Positions 9,932 through 20,590 of a stretch of 38,115 nt of DNA are shown piece after piece. A program made the translations under genes and the position numbers. This stretch comes from Welwitschia mirabilis (Eukaryota > Gnetophyta > Gnetopsida > Welwitschiales). The notes under the pieces are model-generated. The model had not been told where the DNA came from. It searched no databases and saw nothing but the letters and a program-made list of their open reading frames with translations. The stretch covers positions 123,098,396 to 123,136,510 of the forward strand of contig JBOZIK010000001.1 of the NCBI GenBank assembly GCA_051453625.1, given 5' to 3'. Positions within the stretch are counted from its first letter, which is position 1. Each line of letters opens with the position of its first letter.

Positions 9932-10160
9932 AGATCAGTTCAGGATAACACTAGAAGGACTAGCACAAACCACTGGAAAGTATACAAAAGGAAGAAAAAA
10001 TGGACCAGTTTGGGATAACATTGAAAAGTACCAATACCCACCACTAGAAAGAAAAAGAAAAGAAATACAAAGAAAAAAGAAAAAGAACTAATTTGGATAT
10101 CATTAGAAGAAGGATTAGTACCCATCATTAGAAAAGTAAAAACTTACAAAAAGAAAAACT
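9932..10160. repeat. Minisatellite, three diverged units of about 70-83 bp
   Basis: Units start near 9932, 10002 and 10085. Each begins GA-(T/C)CAGTTT-GGATAACA-like sequence, continues with GTACCAATACCCACCACTAG-like sequence and ends in an A/G-rich GAAAGAAAAAG tail. The pyrimidine-rich minus strand gives a meaningless 62-codon open frame here. Confidence 0.65.
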
Positions 10161-10778
10161 AGTCCTTCTTTAAATCGCTATCATGCTATTATCTCTAATA
10201 ATGATGTCAAAATATGATTAACTTATAGTACAATGTCTTGGATTTAAGATTAAGTTAGAAACTTAGTTATCATTCTTCCTTAAGGATAACATTACGTATT
10301 GGCTATAATTATACTAACTTTAATCTTAATGAAAGTTACAAAAAGGAAATAAAAGAGAGGAATAGATGAAATAAATCTTAGAGTTTGAACTTTATCTGAG
10401 AAAGAGGGGAAGCAAACTAGCTCCAAGGTATCACTAATTTGTCATATTCAATCCTTCACTCTAAAGTTATCCAATTGCCCTTTTGCAAAATAATAAAAAC
10501 CATTAAGTGCTTTCAGTCTAATTTATAAGGCATAATCTCATTCATCATATGATAAATGGTGAATCTAATAAATACTTTAATGTTAATAAGAATAGAAAGT
10601 AAGGATTCCTAAAGTACTCAAGATCTATGAAATTAAAAGACTATGTGATAAAGAGACATTCACACAACTAAATAAAACTTAATAGTTAAAGAAGTTATTT
10701 TAGCATCCTAATTATGATATTACTCATGAATCAAGATTAAAGAAAAACAATTTTTGCATTGTAGAAAGAACAACTTTA

Positions 10779-10878
10779 NNNNNNNNNNNNNNNNNNNNNN
10801 NNNNNNNNNNNNNNNNNNNNNNNNNNNNNNNNNNNNNNNNNNNNNNNNNNNNNNNNNNNNNNNNNNNNNNNNNNNNNN
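10779..10878. other. Assembly gap (100 N) with similar flanks
   Basis: The left flank (GAAAAACAATTTTTGCATTG, then ACAACTTTA) and the right flank (GAAAAACATTTTTTGCATTA, then ATAACTTTA) are diverged copies of the same segment. This may be a local duplication, or two haplotypes placed in series. Confidence 0.75.
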
Positions 10879-11120
10879 GAAAAACATTTTTTGCATTATA
10901 TAAAAAATAACTTTACAATAGAGGAAGAACGAAGCAGGAAGAACTCTTCAGGCAATCCTTGAAAACTAGATCATTTCCCTAAAGAGTCACCTAGAAAACC
11001 ATCACAAGTCGATGCTCCAAAGTCTCTAATTTCTTTAAAAAAAATATGAATATGATGAATGATTCAAGGCCCTCTTATAGGGAGAGATGGAGGTGAGGGG
11101 TGGTTACTTTCTTGGCTTGT

Positions 11121-11290
11121 AGTATTAGGTATAATTTTCATCATTTAGCATTACATAGATAAGATTCTATCTTGTAGCGGTAGATAGATCAAATTCTATC
11201 CTCTAGCATTAGGTAGAATCTTCATCATTTAGTATTTCGTAAAGATTAACTTATAGCGTTTAATGGAGATCGTCACATAGCTCCAATGCC
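11121..11290. repeat. Tandem duplication, about 80-bp unit
   Basis: TATTAGGTATAATTTTCATC followed by ATTTAGCATTACATAGATAAG (from 11123) recurs in diverged form from about 11203 as CATTAGGTAGAATCTTCATC followed by ATTTAGTATTTCGTAAAGATT. Confidence 0.55.
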
Positions 11291-12107
11291 ACCTCCACAT
11301 GCCTTTGCCACATGTCTTTAAAAGCTTCTGTTATGTATCACCACCTCATATCTCCATTGCCACTGTGATTTTGTATGGAATTATTTCCATCTTTTGCCAT
11401 GTATTCCAAAACATGGCTAAATATCTACAATCATTATGAACAAAATAATAATATTAAATGTTATTTTAAAAATAATAGAAGACATAGTTTATGATGAAAA
11501 TAATTAAATTAATATCTTCATTACAATAAATTGTTCTGAAACACTTGATATAAATGTCAATTTTTACATGTTAACATTTGCCATGAAAAAGTCCTTCCCT
11601 GCATCATGGTTAATACTTTTCCCCTTCACACCATCATACATGTAAATTCCCATCTAACCTACATATCCTACTGTTGTGAGATTCCTTTCACTTAGCCTTT
11701 TATGTCCTCTTCAGTTTATAATGATCCTTTTTTTTTCTTATGTGAATCCATTTTCAAATGACCCACCATGTTAGGTAAAAGGTGTACTTTTATCTTATTT
11801 ACCTTATTTCATAAATTATACCTCTCCATTTAATTTTAAAAAAAAAAGGGGCAGGAGGGTTTTGTCTTCTCTAATAAGCCATGTAAGTTTAGGTGGATCT
11901 TTCTCCTCATGACCCACCCCAATACTCTTTTAATAGTGATAGTATTAACCACCCCACTAATAAACTTCATACCTTCTAACCCCAATTTTCTGATAGGGGG
12001 TTACCTTCTATTTCCCTAACGCCTATTCTAAACCTAGCATCCCACACCTCTTTAACTATACCCTTTATCTTTCTGATCTTATGACCCCATGTTATGATTT
12101 GGGAAGT

Positions 12108-12134
12108 GGGGTTGGGGGATTGGATGGGGAGGGG
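12108..12134 (+). other. Predicted G-quadruplex motif
   Basis: Four G-runs of 4, 5, 4 and 4 bases are separated by loops of 2, 7 and 1 bases, which fits the standard G4 pattern on the + strand in otherwise AT-rich DNA. Confidence 0.6.
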
Positions 12135-12468
12135 AAGGTACATTTGTCTAAGGAACCTCTTTATTTCACAAAGTTCCTTCCTTTTTTATTTTTAACCTTG
12201 CCCCTAATCACCCTACATTTTTTTTACTTACACACATGGTTCTTTATCTTTATTTTCTCTTTGTCAATTTTTTTCATGACTATGCCTTTCTTTATCACCA
12301 TTAACACTTTTACTATATGTCATCTATTACAATGGTGAAGGGGAAAAGATAAAATTAAACTTCACACTATTGAATAAGCTCTACAATAATGAAGATGTGC
12401 AATTTATGGTGAGCTAAGTCAAATAAATAAAGACCTTCTTGATATTGAATAAGTTGACATCAAGAGGT

Positions 12469-12494
12469 GGGGGGGGGGGAAGGGGAGGGGGGGG
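12469..12494 (+). other. G-tract (G11-A2-G4-A-G8), possible G-quadruplex
   Basis: Twenty-three of twenty-six bases are G on the + strand. Exact length may be affected by sequencing of homopolymers. Confidence 0.55.
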
Positions 12495-12781
12495 ATAACA
12501 TGATGTGATATCAACATCCTATTTTTAAAATTTAAATCTATTATGACTTTGTCTCCTTTTTTCTCTCAACTTTCTCAAAAATTTTCTCAGAAGAATTCCT
12601 TGATTCATTCTTTTCCATTTTTGAATGTACTAATCTATATTTAACAAGGTTTGACCTCATAGCAAAGTAATATATTAAGAATACAATTTTCTGCAAAATT
12701 GTCTTGAATTCACAAGTTCATTATTTCTCTTATGAATTAACATTCATCTTAAAATTTGTAAGCATTTATATGTTTCTAAAT

Positions 12782-13185
12782 CACCTCTTATTACATAATC
12801 CATAACATGATTATTTACATACCAAAATTAATCATGCATGCTTGGTTAACATTTAGAGTTATAGTATTTTGGTATATTTATGAAAACTCCTTTTTCATCA
12901 GGTAATGTAATGAAATCCTAAGACTTCTTAGAGACATAACCAATTAGAGGATTGTATAATGGCATCCTTTACCTTCCAATAGAGTTAATCAAGATTACAT
13001 AATGAAGGTACTTGAGCTTTGCAAATGCATGTATCTATTCACATAGGTTAGAAGGTCAACATAAAACTTTGTCATGCATTGGAGGAGGGGAGGGGTGTGC
13101 ACACCTCTCATTATGTAAACCATACCATGATTTTTTCATATACTAAAATGTGTCATGCATACTTAACTAACATTCTAAAATTACA
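12782..13185. repeat. Diverged 84-bp direct repeat pair
   Basis: 12782-12865 (starting CACCTCTTATTACATAATCC) and 13101-13185 (starting CACCTCTCATTATGTAAACC) share the same order of blocks: CATGAT, CATATACCAAAA-like, TCATGCAT, CTTGGTTAACAT / CTTAACTAACAT. The copies are about 320 bp apart. They may be parts of an old LTR or a local duplication. Confidence 0.55.
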
Positions 13186-13960
13186 AATTAAAAAATTTTA
13201 TTTAAATTATCCTTTAGCTTAAAATTTTAAGCATTTTAAAGCATTAGGAGATCATTAGACATATGGACTTATTAGCATGAACATTTATGCATAGGATTAT
13301 GTTTTGTAAGGTATATCTAATATATGACTGCATAGTTATGAATCCTTAGAATCAACCTTTTCCAAATAATGATACATTAAAAAAATACTAAATTAGCCAT
13401 AAGCTTATTTATTTTAACACCATAAATAATGAAGAGGACTAAAACTAAGAGATGATATGACTAGAATAGCTTACAATGATAATATGAATAAAACTAAGAT
13501 ATATCCATGTTAATAGCATGAATAGATAAGAGCCTTTGTAAAAAAAATAAAGTCATACTACAAATGTCACTTAACAATTTCTAAGAATTTTTTTCACCCA
13601 TATAAGTTTTTAACTCTTATAATCCTAGATAATCCTACTCTAAAAATAAAAATACAATGGATTTATTCTAGTACAAGAAATTCTATAAAAGTGATTTCAA
13701 AGGGAATGGGTAAATCGTATGGCTCTATTTTTAGAGAATAAGCCAATTAAGTAGGTATGTATTACATAAATTCCTACGATACTTTGGCCCATGCAAACTA
13801 AGTGCCATTGTCAATGCAAGGGTTTGAATTAGAGACCTCATGTTTAGTATGTGTAATACTTCACCATTGTGGTAATTGATTTTAGAGGAATTATATGGTC
13901 CTGTTCTTTATTCATTAACTTTGAATTTCATTTTCATAAGTAGATCTAATATTATAATAA
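13186..13960. other. AT-rich non-coding stretch
   Basis: No domain recognised on either strand. By position it could hold the 3' untranslated part or LTR of the minus-strand gypsy pol remnant to its right, but no polypurine tract or LTR end is clear. Confidence 0.45.
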
Positions 13961-15077
13961 TCCATATGAAAAAAAAATAAAACTTTAAAAGGTATAGTTC
14001 ATTTATATATTAACTTACTGGATGAGAAATGCAATATTGATTTATACAATGAAGCTTTACTAATATGATTAAAAGGTTTTCTAAGACTATAAGAATCATG
14101 ATATTTTTTTCATTCTTTCTTTTTGAATATGATAGTACTCATAGATTTGATTTGTAATTTCTTTAAGTTTATTAATATCAAACCTCCTAAATTACACAGC
14201 TTCATCAATATTTTGGTTAAGCTATTTACTAGTTCAAAAATCTTTATATTTCATTTCAATAAGAATGTAACATGGTTTTTTAAAATAAACCTATAAGAGA
14301 ACATTTTAATAGAGGTTTTATAGGTACTCTGACAAGCCTAGAGAGCATCATCAATAAGAAGTAATAAGTATTTTTTATTAGAATTCATTACTTTTTACAA
14401 TATTCAATTTAATTCTTTATTTGTAACTTCTAGCAGTTTTATGCAAGATACTACATTTTTTGCATAAGACTGTTCATTAGTTTAGTACAAAAATATGTTA
14501 TTCCAATACTAAAAATAGATTTAGGATGATTAAAATAGGATAAGATGTATTCTTTTAAAAATCTAACAATCAATCTAGCATCATCTACTATAGATGTCAC
14601 TTAGTAACATAATCAATACAAAAAACTATGTATAGATAACAAAAACATGAAGGAAATGGCTCAACAAAATTTATAATTAATACCTAAAATGGTTTAATTA
14701 CTAGAATTAAAGAAAGAGACATCATATTTTTCTTTTTAAGACTGTTTTAAGCATTGAAATTTGTCATACGATTTAAGATTCCTAAGCATCTTTGAAAAGA
14801 TCCAGTTAATATAATCTAGACTATAGAATTTTGTGAGAAGTTTGCTTTATAAAAAAAGATCCCACAAAATTGATCATATTTAAAATATAGAACATTTATG
14901 ACTTTAGGTTATGAAACATATCCATAAATATTTTGATTAGGCAAATATTTGAATAGATAAGGGTCATTCCAAAAGTACTTATTTACTGTACCCAATAATA
15001 CTTATCATCTTTAGTATCTTAATGTTAGAAAATTTATATGTAATAAAATAGTTAGCAATGTGAGCATACCAAATTTT
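13960..15077 (-). pseudogene. Ty3/gypsy integrase remnant (Athila/Tat-like), minus strand
   Basis: Integrase inserts the cDNA copy into the genome. On the minus strand from 15072: WYAHIANYFITYKF (matches PWYADIANYL..G), FWNDPYLFKYLPNQ (14978-14938; matches FFWDDPYLFKYCPDQ), a decayed zinc-binding zone, NFVEPFPSCFCYLYIVF (near 14670; matches DFMGPFP..FGYLYILVAVDY), IDYVTK, VRFLKEYILSYFNHPKS, SIGITYF (matches SDGGTHF), LEVTNKELN (matches VEVSNREIK), KKYLLLLIDDAL, STYKTSIKM and finally MKKYHD near 14070. Of the DDE triad, both Asp positions are replaced (Asn and Ile) and the Glu remains. Many stops. The N-terminal edge coincides with the left end of a copia insertion; the upstream RNase H is found beyond it at 25.8-26.0 kb. 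Confidence 0.85.
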
Positions 15078-15170
15078 TGCTAAGGCTCATAATACACATC
15101 ATGATCACACTCTTAGGGTTTCACTAGAATTTACAAGCTCTTATTATAATAGAAAATGAAGAAATAAAAT
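15078..15170 (+). repeat. Copia 5' LTR, left part
   Basis: TGCTAAGGCTCATAATACAC followed by ATCATGATCAC and AGGG aligns with the 3' LTR at 25658. Near 15150 ATAATAGAAAATGAAGAAAT matches ATAATAGAGAAAGGATAAAT of the 3' LTR. Similarity stops at about 15170, where inserted sequence begins. Confidence 0.75.
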
Positions 15171-15572
15171 TTCATGTCCCAAATTTTTAATGAAGATTTA
15201 AGTTCAAATTATATTTAATAAATAATTCAAAAGAGAATAAGGCTAATACTTCATGATAAATCTTGGAAGTTTTCCTTTATAGCTAATAGTCCCATAATTA
15301 TTATTTCATGCCTTGGCTTTATTCATTTAATTGCTCATTTTAGCAAATGCCAACGAATTATAGATTTGAAATTGAAATTATTTCGAATAGAGATGATTAA
15401 TATCTAAAGTTATTATTTTTAAAATTGCTCTTATGTTTATGAAATATTTTTATTTGACAAGCATAATTGTTATTTATTATCTTCCTAGTGGCCTGGCAAG
15501 GTAACGGAAATCCCCACCATATAACTACCCTTGTTTATGATGTTTTGTCTTTATATGTGACCAAACCTTAAT

Positions 15573-15580
15573 TATAAATA
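15573..15580 (+). promoter_or_regulatory. TATA-box candidate in LTR-like insertion
   Basis: TATAAATA followed by GG and a pyrimidine-rich leader (CTACTCCTCCTTTTTCCTCA) is a typical plant LTR or Pol II core promoter layout. Confidence 0.45.
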
Positions 15581-15937
15581 GGACCCTACTCCTCCTTTTT
15601 CCTCACTTTCATTTATGGAGAACCCTTTGCTATGGAACCTTGAAGCCTGGAAAAGCCTCGGAGTATTGCAACTTTCATAAGATCTTCTTAAAATCAGTAT
15701 GATCTTATGGTCTACTTTTATCTCTTGTATGATTTCATGGTCCTTCTTTCATTTCTCTTTATGGTTCTATGGTATTTTCTCTAATATCTTGTATGATTTA
15801 GGCACTTTATCTATTTCTTCTATTTTCTAAATAATTCTTGCATCCTTATACATGTCTTAAGTAAATCTTTTACTTATGCATAAATATCCTGGCTATGATT
15901 TCTCTATCATGTTTAAAGGTTTGTTATGTAACCGAAT

Positions 15938-16125
15938 CATGTGGCTTCAGGGGTTGAGCCACCTAAAGGGCTTCTATTGGCCATAAGAGTGGCTGTCACT
16001 GATCAGGATGATTATCCATATATCTATTACATGACATGATTTCATGTGGCTTTAGGGGGTTATACCACCTGAAGGGTTCCTATTGATCATAGGAATGATC
16101 CACTAGATAATGGATAATTGGCACC
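15938..16125 (+). repeat. Tandem duplication, 105-bp period
   Basis: CATGTGGCTTCAGGGGTTGA at 15938 recurs as CATGTGGCTTTAGGGGGTTA at 16043. Both are followed by CCACCT(A/G)AAGGG and then (CT)TCTATTGGCCATA / TCCTATTGATCATA. Confidence 0.7.
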
Positions 16126-16389
16126 CCTCTGATGGAGCATACCGTTACATCGAACATTTTTGTATTTACTGAAACTTTGATATTTGTATTGCGATTATTA
16201 TACCTGATTTAATGTTTTGGTAATTCGATATTCTCATTTGATTCCTTCTTATGCTTGAATACCTTTTGCCCTAAAACATTTTCATGGATCATACTGGGAA
16301 CTGTGGAGGTACAGTTCTCATGCCATGCTTGCATGTGTAGGACCTAGCATGAGGATGGCCTTTGGATGAGCCATTTGCTGCTATATGGA

Positions 16390-17374
16390 TGGAGTGTTAT
16401 TTCCTTGTTACATGTATTTATTTGAAGGACTTTAGATGTGCAATAGATTTGTAATATTTTAATGGACATGGTTTTTGTACTTAAATTCATGCTACGAATA
16501 TGTTACAGTTGTTTAAATATATCATCAATGTATTTATTTCTTTTGAACTTGGAAAGGTTAAAAAGTATTTCATTAGGAAAAGATTATATGTTTATATGAT
16601 GTTTTATGAAAATTATTTGTATCATAAATTAAGGTAAAGATTTATTATTTATAACTTATAAATTAAGACATATAACGATGATATTAAAATTTTATTATAT
16701 CATTTACAGCAAAATATTTTACAAGATTGCCCTAATATAATGGTAAAGTTATTTGATGTGTAGTCAAGTTTGATAAAGGTGTAAACTTCTGTCCATTTAT
16801 TAAATTTGGAAAATGTACTATAGGTTCATATTAAATAAATGATATAAAGGGAAAAAGGGAGGTTATAGAATCATAACAGTGACCTTTCTTTCTGTCATTT
16901 GCTCTTTTACTGTTACATCAAGAAGGAACCCATTAAATAAAAGAAATGGCTCATTTAATTTGAATTGCCATCATATTATAATAATTTTCAGCAACGCACG
17001 ATTGATTCCCTTACAAGCTTGCGTGCGTCCTTTTCCTCCCTTCTACATGGTCAAATTTCGCCCTAACCTCCCTATTTCTCTCAACCGCTTTTATTGCATT
17101 TTTGCTTATGCGCCTTCTCCATAAAATATTAGATGCGGTTACCTTCTATAATGTGATCTTATTTGCACATTATCTTCCTCTATTTTGTGCCTTCCAATCT
17201 TAGTGTTTCCCTTTCTCTTATGCATCAATTGGTTATCCCTCCTTAATAAATGTATTCTTCTTCTTATTGGAATCATCAATCGTCTTTTTATTTGATAAAA
17301 GTTTAAATATTTTAAAATGTAAATTTTAAATAGTATTTTTATAAATATAAGCTCAATCTGTACCCTTTAAGGTA
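16390..17374. other. AT-rich non-coding stretch
   Basis: Nothing recognisable on either strand. An open frame at 16879-17124 has no motif. Confidence 0.4.
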
Positions 17375-17665
17375 NNNNNNNNNNNNNNNNNNNNNNNNNN
17401 NNNNNNNNNNNNNNNNNNNNNNNNNNNNNNNNNNNNNNNNNNNNNNNNNNNNNNNNNNNNNNNNNNNNNNNNNNNNNNNNNNNNNNNNNNNNNNNNNNNN
17501 NNNNNNNNNNNNNNNNNNNNNNNNNNNNNNNNNNNNNNNNNNNNNNNNNNNNNNNNNNNNNNNNNNNNNNNNNNNNNNNNNNNNNNNNNNNNNNNNNNNN
17601 NNNNNNNNNNNNNNNNNNNNNNNNNNNNNNNNNNNNNNNNNNNNNNNNNNNNNNNNNNNNNNNNN
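17375..17665. other. Assembly gap (291 N)
   Basis: A run of N inside the insertion in the copia 5' LTR. Confidence 0.95.
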
Positions 17666-17775
17666 ATTAAATTAAATTATATCTTATACAATTATATTGG
17701 ACTGATATTAATTCTTTAGTTTTAGATTTAATTATATAGAGAGGTTTTATATTTTGAGCTATTCATAAGATTTTT

Positions 17776-17825
17776 AATGTGGAAATATCTTGCTCCCTTT
17801 TTCTTGCTCTTTCATTCTCAATAAG
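17776..17825 (+). repeat. Copia 5' LTR, right end
   Basis: TGGAAATATCTTGCTCCCTT through TTCTCAATAAG matches TGGAAATATCTTGCTATATT through TTTTTAATAAG at the end of the 3' LTR. Both copies end in AATAAG and not the usual CA. Confidence 0.7.
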
Positions 17826-17837
17826 TGGTATTAGAGC
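17826..17837 (+). promoter_or_regulatory. Copia primer-binding site (initiator tRNA-Met type)
   Basis: TGGTATTAGAGC followed by TTTGG differs by one base from the standard plant copia PBS TGGTATCAGAGC, and sits directly after the LTR end. Confidence 0.8.
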
Positions 17838-19887
17838 TTTGGCTTTGCTCCTTGATCTAGTTTTATTGACTTTATTAAGTTCTTGAGAAGTTCTTGTAAT
17901 TGTCTTTTGCATGTGATTTTTCTGCCCTCTGCATGCCTACCAGACCTAGTTCTTGCAAATTTTTTTTTTTTTTTGGTTTACATGTAGTATATTGTGCATA
18001 CTACCTAGGTTCTTTGTTTTTCCTAGTTTGTATTGTATTTTTAGCCTATAGTGCTTTTTCTGTAGCATCTTTTATCATAATAACCATTACTACCTTAGGT
18101 AGTCATTGTTGCTACACATGAGTTTATTTGTGGTTGTTTTGTTTTTTAGTTCATCTATAATTTTCTAAGATTTTCTATTATGGATTTTACCTATACTTGT
18201 ATTTGGTATGATCCAAAAAATGTCAAAACTATAAATCCCCTAGTTTTTTACGTTGCTCTCGGCCTCTTCACTATAAATCTAAAAGGTATTCCAAAATAAG
18301 TTGTTTAGAGCTAGAAGAGTTAGCATGGCTAATTAGCTTTGACATTCATCTTCTTTAATAAGATGCAGTAAAATAAAAGTCAAATCCATTGAAAGTACCT
18401 TATTATTTTCTTTCTTTCTTATTGCTAATCTTATCAAATTCATTCTACTTGGCCATCATTAATATTACCTTTGCTCTTAGAATAAGAATCTCTTATCTCT
18501 GATTTTCATGCACGATAAGAAAATCACATAGCTCATTTTTTGCCTTTCTTTTCCTGCACTATGGCCTATTCTAGATATTTATAGCGGCTAGTTAATCCTT
18601 CCATCCAATTAGAAACATATACTACTACTCATTCCTCACTACCTAAAAATAGAATTCTAAAGTAAATTAACACTTTTACATACTTAATAGAAGCCATTCT
18701 ACCTATTTTCCTATAAATGAATCCATCATCTGCAGCCTAAAACCTATAGAAATGAATGCATTTTTCTAGTTTAAATAATTGTAATTATATGATGTTGACA
18801 TTTCCTTCATGAAGTTTTGGATATTAGCTATGAGGATAACTTTCTCTACACTTTCAATTCAATCTACTCTTTCTTTAATACCTTAGCCTTGAACATCTTA
18901 CTAAGTTCATCATATTTTAACAACATCTTCATTTTTATACAAACATGCCTAAATCAGCATTATTTTTATGCACTTCTTGTGTTGACGTTGGATTTGAAAA
19001 ATACCAACACATGTTTAGTGCTTAGGGTCTGTGCTTTTGCATTGGGTAAATCACTATTTATCATGCTCAAGGAAGATTTTGTAGTAGCAAATTCAAGTAG
19101 TTCTAGTAGCTATTATATACAAGTCTATTACAACATGTGGAATCTTTCTTGTTAGAAATGGTAATGGTACTCTAGTTTTGGCCTAAGCACATGTGATTTT
19201 TTGGCTTAGCAGATTTAGCTAAGCATACATGTAAAATTACCATACTTTAGCTAATCATTTTTAGTTTTATCCATATGTAATTTAGCTATCCATTGTCTAG
19301 CTTTTAACTTTTTCATGATCTAATGCATAGTATTATGACTTTCTTTTTTTGGGAGTATTTTTAGCACTTTTTTGAGCTTTTGGGCATTTTTTAAGCATTG
19401 TAAGCTCAAAATTCATGTTTTCAAATTAAGTTGGAATAAGAGCAATAACTATTTGATTTAATTTTTTACTTTCTTAGATCTATTTTTCTGATTTAGATAG
19501 ATTAAGCTAAGTTTAATGGTAAACAAGATCTACTTAGCTTAACTATATCGTAATCAGTCCCTTTTTCTTTGTGTTTTTTTGTATCTTTTGCTTTTTATAC
19601 TTAACATCATGCTTAATAATTTTCTTAGTCCTACTTAAGTAAAATAATAAAAAGAAAAATTATTTTTCATCATAAACACTTAATGATTTTATCAATTATA
19701 AGTTTTATTTCGTAGTGGCCATGGGAAGCCTTACATAGACAAAGATCCTTATCAATTTTTATGATCCCTTCTGAATCTTATTATGTAGTCTTAACTACCA
19801 TAACTATAATGTTTGAGCTGTATGAAGAGTTATGTCTCTCTTAAGAAAGGTCTCAGGTGCCCTAAGGTTTAAATTCCCATGTATGCC

Positions 19888-20124
19888 TTAGTAATTGAGA
19901 ATATATTGGGTGTAGATCGGAGGCACAGTGGAAAGGTTTACTTGGATTTCATCACTAGGAAGGTAATTGAAACTGGCTGATGACTTGGAAGCCCCATCAA
20001 TGTGAATCACATCTATTTCTTTACTTTTTTTAGAGACGAGGGTAGCTCCCTTGGAAATAATATGGCCATTAGCCAAATTTGAAAGAAGACAGACTTGAAA
20101 ATTGACTAATTTTAGTGTTTTCAT
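19888..20124 (-). CDS. Unidentified 78-codon open frame, minus strand
   Basis: It starts with ATG and has no internal stop in a region where stops are dense. The translation is balanced in composition and not low-complexity, with a central FQVCLLSNLANGHIISKGAT block. That block is faintly like the V.L.S..N...VAKGT.. pattern in the C-terminal domain of plant En/Spm (CACTA)-type proteins, but the match is too weak to assign. It could be a fragment of an element inserted in the copia leader, or a chance frame. Confidence 0.25.
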   Translation of the reverse strand: MKTLKLVNFQVCLLSNLANGHIISKGATLVSKKSKEIDVIHIDGASKSSASFNYLPSDEIQVNLSTVPPIYTQYILNY

Positions 20125-20278
20125 TACTTAATAATCAATCTAGAACTCTTTGTTAAAACTTACTTTACTCACATTAAGAAATTTTAACAAAGTTCCTTTG
20201 TTTCTTCTCATGTACGTAAATCATCATTCATTTAATAGGAGGAAGGGTTCTTGATTTCATCATTATCGTATTTTATAG

Positions 20279-20590
20279 ATTGAATAGATCACTTAATTTA
20301 TGAACTTGATTCCCTTTCACTATGATTACACCTCTCTATCATAACACTTTGTCTCTTTGATTTAATTGCATTATGGCTTGGATAAACCACTTAAAATTAT
20401 GGATGAAAGTAATATCCCTTTTTATTATGACTATACCATCTCTTTATCTCTATTTTCCTTTGTATTTTTGAGGTTTAACAAAATTTCTTTGTATGATGAA
20501 TAAATCACTTTTAATTATGGATGTGAGTAAGATCCCTCTTATTCATGACTTTACCTCATATCTTGTCAACTCTCTTTTGGCTCTCATTTT
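20279..20590. repeat. Three degenerate tandem units, about 100-120 bp
   Basis: Units begin near 20279, 20376 and 20496. Each reads roughly GAT(A/G)AA(T/C)CACTTA/T-AATTATGGATG, then AGTAAGATCCCT, TTATGACTTTACC and a TCTC-rich tail, all diverged. Confidence 0.5.

Larger units (their letters stand above)
9546..11300 (-). mobile_element. Candidate 5' LTR / leader of the minus-strand gypsy element
   Basis: Lies directly upstream (on the minus strand) of the gag remnant and holds no coding similarity. It contains a minisatellite (9932-10160), a gap (10779-10878), a TATA-like CCTATAAGAGGGCC on the minus strand near 11085 and a tandem duplication further upstream (11121-11290), the layout expected of U3-R-U5. 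No matching LTR was found on the other side, so the assignment rests on position alone. Confidence 0.3.
11300..12780. other. AT-rich non-coding stretch with two G-rich runs
   Basis: No protein similarity was recognised. An open frame at 12081-12338 encodes a low-complexity Phe/Leu-rich peptide without a motif. G-rich runs at 12108-12134 and 12469-12494 are listed separately. Confidence 0.5.
15171..17775 (+). mobile_element. Insertion within the copia 5' LTR; includes LTR-like sequence with TATA box
   Basis: The 3' LTR of the copia (124 bp) lacks this 2.6-kb stretch, so it is an insertion. Its left part starts TCATGTCCCAAATTTTTAAT, resembling the TGTCA.GTCCCAAA starts of many gypsy-type LTRs. 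It contains TATAAATA (15573-15580), a C/T-rich leader after it, a 105-bp tandem duplication and a non-coding AT-rich right part. No protein domain was seen. A solo LTR plus other sequence is the likeliest reading. A 291-N gap at 17375-17665 hides part of it. Confidence 0.45.

Noticed and set aside
12081-12338. 85-codon + strand open frame
   Set aside because: Low-complexity Phe/Leu/Thr sequence from T-rich DNA; no family, no context.
14000-15077. Minus-strand integrase first read as copia because of KKYLLLLIDDA
   Set aside because: The full block order (WYAHIANYF, FWNDPYLFKY, EPFPSCF.YLYIVF, SIGITYF, LEVTNKE, STYKTSIKM, MKKYHD) fits Athila/Tat gypsy throughout; the copia match was limited to a few residues.
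16879-19155. Open frames at 16879-17124, 17900-18121 and 18817-19155
   Set aside because: No motifs; composition follows local T-richness; inside non-coding parts of nested elements.
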